Made by a program: the position numbers and the translations under genes
DNA from: Armatimonadota bacterium
GTDB lineage: Bacteria; Armatimonadota; UBA10988; DTZQ01
Assembly: GCA_012961305.1 (NCBI GenBank)
Contig: DTZQ01000046.1
Location: 1 to 7,910 of the forward strand
Reading direction: 5' to 3'
Length of the DNA stretch: 7,910 nt
The notes under the pieces: model-generated
What the model was told of the DNA's origin: nothing
The model's input: the letters and a program-made list of their open reading frames with translations, nothing else
Database searches by the model: none
Shown: positions 6,209 through 7,910 of the stretch, piece after piece
Position numbering within the stretch: the first letter of the stretch is position 1
Layout: every line of letters begins with the position of its first letter

Positions 6209-6844
6209 ATGAAATTGCCCCGGCAGGATAACTACGAAGTTGCTTTTCAACTGGCTAAGGAGACCTTCCTCGGGGCAAAGTTGGAAGAACGATGTGCCAA
6301 AAGCGGAGCGGTATACCTGCCGGCCGAGGGCCTTGTAGAAGTACCTTTCGTGAACCGACGCTGTTGTCTCCATTTGCCGGAGGTGAGGTTTACTTGGGCC
6401 GAAGGAGGAGAAGTTCCCCTGCTGGAGCAGATTTTAATCCTCCACTATCTTAACACGGCAAGTGGTGTTTCCCCCACCGGCAAGTGGATTACCTTCGCCC
6501 AAGTCCCCGGAGGTGAGTTCTACCGACCGGTTTTTCGCCAGCGCACCCTTGACCGGCTGGTGCGAGCCTTTGGCGACCGCCCGGAGAAGTTAGTCCCAGC
6601 GGCCCAATCCCTGGGGGGTAGGGAAGTGGAACCCGGCGAGGTGGGAGTAACCATTCCCGTTTTTCCGCGGGTGGCAGTTACTTTTGTCCTGTGGCGGGGG
6701 GATGAGGAAATTCCACCCGCTGGCAACGTCCTGTTCGATGAAACCATTTCCGAGTATTTGCCCCCAGAGGACATTGTGGTGGTGACCGGGCTTTTGGTGA
6801 GCCGCCTGTGCCGTTGGGTTCGTGAAGAGGGAAAAGGAACTTGA
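6209..6844 (+). CDS. DUF3786-type protein of unknown function
   Basis: This protein of about 211 residues resembles the DUF3786 family, which I recall from anaerobic bacteria with the Wood-Ljungdahl pathway; no reaction is assigned. Visible family-like features are an opening N-Y-E-V-A-F-Q-L-A followed by a cysteine-containing strand pair, a central I-L-I-L-H-Y-L-N helix, then G-K-W-I-T-F-A-Q-V-P-G-G-E-F-Y, and a late V-L-W-R-G-D-E-E-I-P-P-A-G-N-V-L-F-D segment ending in a helix. There is no signal peptide or membrane helix, so it should be cytoplasmic. The frame can begin at GTG 6200 or ATG 6209. I prefer ATG because family members start just before the N-Y-E motif, although neither has a clear Shine-Dalgarno. 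It follows folD by about 25 bases and precedes cooC, so a role linked to one-carbon or CODH/ACS metabolism is a guess from context only. Confidence 0.75.
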   Translation: MKLPRQDNYEVAFQLAKETFLGAKLEERCAKSGAVYLPAEGLVEVPFVNRRCCLHLPEVRFTWAEGGEVPLLEQILILHYLNTASGVSPTGKWITFAQVPGGEFYRPVFRQRTLDRLVRAFGDRPEKLVPAAQSLGGREVEPGEVGVTIPVFPRVAVTFVLWRGDEEIPPAGNVLFDETISEYLPPEDIVVVTGLLVSRLCRWVREEGKGT

Positions 6845-6868
6845 CGAATTGGGAAAATGTTGTATTAT
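6841..6868 (+). promoter_or_regulatory. Sigma-70-like promoter candidate for cooC
   Basis: TTGACG (6841-6846) is followed after 16 bases by TATTAT (6863-6868), a five-of-six match to each consensus hexamer, inside the most AT-rich short stretch of the window. The -35 hexamer overlaps the stop codon of the DUF3786 gene, and the predicted start lies about 30 bases before the cooC GTG. This would let cooC be expressed separately from the folate operon. It is a pattern match only. Confidence 0.5.
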
Positions 6869-6905
6869 ATACAGAAGAGGACATAGTTGGCAGGAAGGAT
6901 AAGAG

Positions 6906-7733
6906 GTGAAAATAGCCATTAGCGGAAAAGGCGGAACGGGCAAGACCACCCTTGCTGCCTTGTTAGCGCAACTGTTCCGGCAGGCTGGCCACCGGGTTTT
7001 TGCCATTGATGCCGACCCGGACGCCAATTTAGCAGCAACTTTGGGGTTTCCTCAGGCGGCGGGTATCACCCCCATCGTGGAGATGAAAGAACTCATTAAG
7101 GAGCGCATGGGGGTAGATGACCTGAACGGAGTGATTACTTACTTCAAAATGAATCCCCAAGTGGATGACCTCCCAGAGAAGTACTGTGTGGAGCATAAGG
7201 GCATCCGGCTGATGGTGATGGGAGAGGTGCGCAAGGGAGGAGGTGGTTGCGCCTGCCCAGAGAACACCTTTCTGCGGGAACTGTTGGCGCATTTGCTGTG
7301 GGAGAGAGAAGATACCGTCATTGTGGACCTGGAAGCCGGAATTGAGCACTTGGGACGGGGGACCGCCCAGGCGGTGGATGTGCTGTTAGTAGTGGTGGAA
7401 CCGGACCTGCGGAGCATCGAGACCGCAGGCAAAATTAAGCGATTAGCCACAGATTTGGGTCTGCGCAAGGTGTGGGCGGTGGGGAACAAGGTAGGCAGTG
7501 AGGAGGAGCAGGAGTTCATTGAGCGCCAATTAGCGGGATGGAAAATCATTGGTTTCCTCCCCTATCAAAGGGAAATCGCCGCCAGCGCGATGACGGAGGG
7601 GGGATTAGAGGTGGAGCAGTTGGCCGCACAGAAGGAAATAAAAGCAGTTCTGAAGGCTTTGGAGTCAGGCGCTTCAGCGCCGCCCAGGGCTAAAGCCCCT
7701 GGGTCCAAAACGCTTCAGCGCCGTTTTCGTTAG
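6906..7733 (+). CDS. cooC: CO dehydrogenase nickel-insertion ATPase, CooC/AcsF family
   Basis: This 275-residue MinD/SIMIBI-class ATPase is expected to deliver nickel to CO dehydrogenase or acetyl-CoA synthase. The deviant P-loop is S-G-K-G-G-T-G-K-T-T at 6-15, with D-A-D-P-D-A-N at 35-41. The C-x-C metal-binding motif is C115-A-C117 within G-G-G-C-A-C-P-E-N. The Walker B region is V-D-L-E-A-G-I-E-H-L-G-R-G at 140-152, and G-N-K at 193-195 is the base-recognition motif. These are diagnostic for CooC/AcsF and separate it from MinD or ParA. The GTG start is supported by AAGGA at 6895-6899, six bases upstream. Residues 1-254 cover the normal family length. Residues 255-275 are encoded by a palindromic repeat cluster and look like an acquired tail. 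No cooS or acs gene is in the window, so the client enzyme is not identified and CooC versus AcsF stays open. Confidence 0.92.
   Translation: MKIAISGKGGTGKTTLAALLAQLFRQAGHRVFAIDADPDANLAATLGFPQAAGITPIVEMKELIKERMGVDDLNGVITYFKMNPQVDDLPEKYCVEHKGIRLMVMGEVRKGGGGCACPENTFLRELLAHLLWEREDTVIVDLEAGIEHLGRGTAQAVDVLLVVVEPDLRSIETAGKIKRLATDLGLRKVWAVGNKVGSEEEQEFIERQLAGWKIIGFLPYQREIAASAMTEGGLEVEQLAAQKEIKAVLKALESGASAPPRAKAPGSKTLQRRFR
7668..7727. repeat. Palindromic repeat cluster inside the 3' end of cooC
   Basis: Three hairpins lie end to end. GGCGC-TTCA-GCGCC (7668-7681) is perfect. CCCAGGGCT (7683-7691) and AGCCCCTGGG (7694-7703) pair with one bulged C. AAAACGC (7707-7713) and GTTTT (7723-7727) flank a second CGC-TTCA-GCG core. 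The 13-base unit CGCTTCAGCGCCG occurs twice, at 7670-7682 and 7711-7723. The cluster is in frame with cooC and ends just before its TAG. Such compact palindromic modules are commonly multi-copy in genomes; copy number cannot be tested here. With its short T-run (7724-7727) the last hairpin could also act as a weak terminator for cooC. Confidence 0.7.
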
Positions 7734-7741
7734 AAGAACCG

Positions 7742-7910
7742 ATGTCCTTGGCAGGAGTTTCAACTGCAGATTGGGAGCGATGTTGGTCTCAGGTGTGCCG
7801 GGCTCTGTTGGCTGGCGACCCGGATATTGTGGCCATTGTCCAGTTTGGCTCCTCCGTGTACGCACCGGAGGGGGCGCAGGACGTTGACCTCCTGGTGCTC
7901 ACGAAGGAGC
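7742..7910 (+). CDS. Nucleotidyltransferase-fold protein, N-terminal part (3' end outside window)
   Basis: The frame is open from the ATG at 7742 to the window edge and gives 56 residues. It contains the polymerase-beta-type nucleotidyltransferase signature: G36-S37-S38 followed by D47-V-D49-L-L-V, that is GS plus DxD at the spacing of minimal nucleotidyltransferases (MNT). This would bind metal and NTP. The leading helix region (residues 10-25) is tryptophan- and cysteine-containing and unremarkable. The gene starts eight bases after the cooC stop without a clear ribosome-binding site, so it may be read through from cooC or have an unrecognised start. MNT proteins often pair with HEPN toxins, or they may be stand-alone adenylyltransferases. 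Nothing here decides between these, and a link to the pathway genes is not implied. Confidence 0.65.
   Translation, partial: MSLAGVSTADWERCWSQVCRALLAGDPDIVAIVQFGSSVYAPEGAQDVDLLVLTKE

Noticed and set aside
1..7910. CRISPR array, tRNA, rRNA or insertion sequence
   Set aside because: There are no regularly spaced identical repeats, no cloverleaf or rRNA-like stretch, and no transposase frame or terminal repeats around one.

Overview
This window carries one co-oriented block of eight plus-strand genes and the start of a ninth, most of them from the methyl branch of the bacterial (tetrahydrofolate) Wood-Ljungdahl pathway. The order is: 3' end of formate-THF ligase (fhs), a [NiFe] hydrogenase small and large subunit with its maturation endopeptidase, the two methylene-THF reductase subunits (metV, metF), the bifunctional dehydrogenase/cyclohydrolase folD, a DUF3786-type protein of unknown function, the Ni-insertion ATPase cooC, and the 5' end of a nucleotidyltransferase-like gene. 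The content points to a strictly anaerobic bacterium with an acetogenic or CO2-fixing reductive acetyl-CoA pathway. The sequence does not fix the phylum: moderately GC-rich Bacillota, Chloroflexota, Bipolaricaulota and related deep-subsurface lineages all remain possible.

Layout: 2-253 fhs (5' end outside the window); 254-474 a non-coding gap with nested inverted repeats and a strong leader hairpin; 475-3505 hydrogenase module; 3547-5121 metV-metF, each with a good Shine-Dalgarno; 5122-5292 a gap with three hairpins; 5293-6183 folD; 6209-6844 DUF3786; 6845-6905 a short gap with a sigma-70-like promoter candidate; 6906-7733 cooC, whose last 21 codons lie in a cluster of palindromic repeats; 7742 to the end, a nucleotidyltransferase fold.

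How the genes fit together: Fhs makes 10-formyl-THF from formate, FolD converts it through methenyl- to methylene-THF, and MetF/MetV reduce that to methyl-THF, which would then go to the CODH/ACS complex that CooC-type ATPases help to load with nickel. A soluble hydrogenase lies between fhs and metVF. It has no Tat signal and no membrane subunit gene, so it probably supplies H2-derived electrons inside the cell. Its direct neighbour metVF is the obvious candidate acceptor. This arrangement differs from the HdrABC/MvhD-linked and RnfC2-linked MetVF types of well-studied acetogens and is the most interesting hypothesis here. The second theme is a set of related AATTGG-type inverted repeats in several intergenic gaps, and a different palindromic repeat that has become part of the cooC reading frame.
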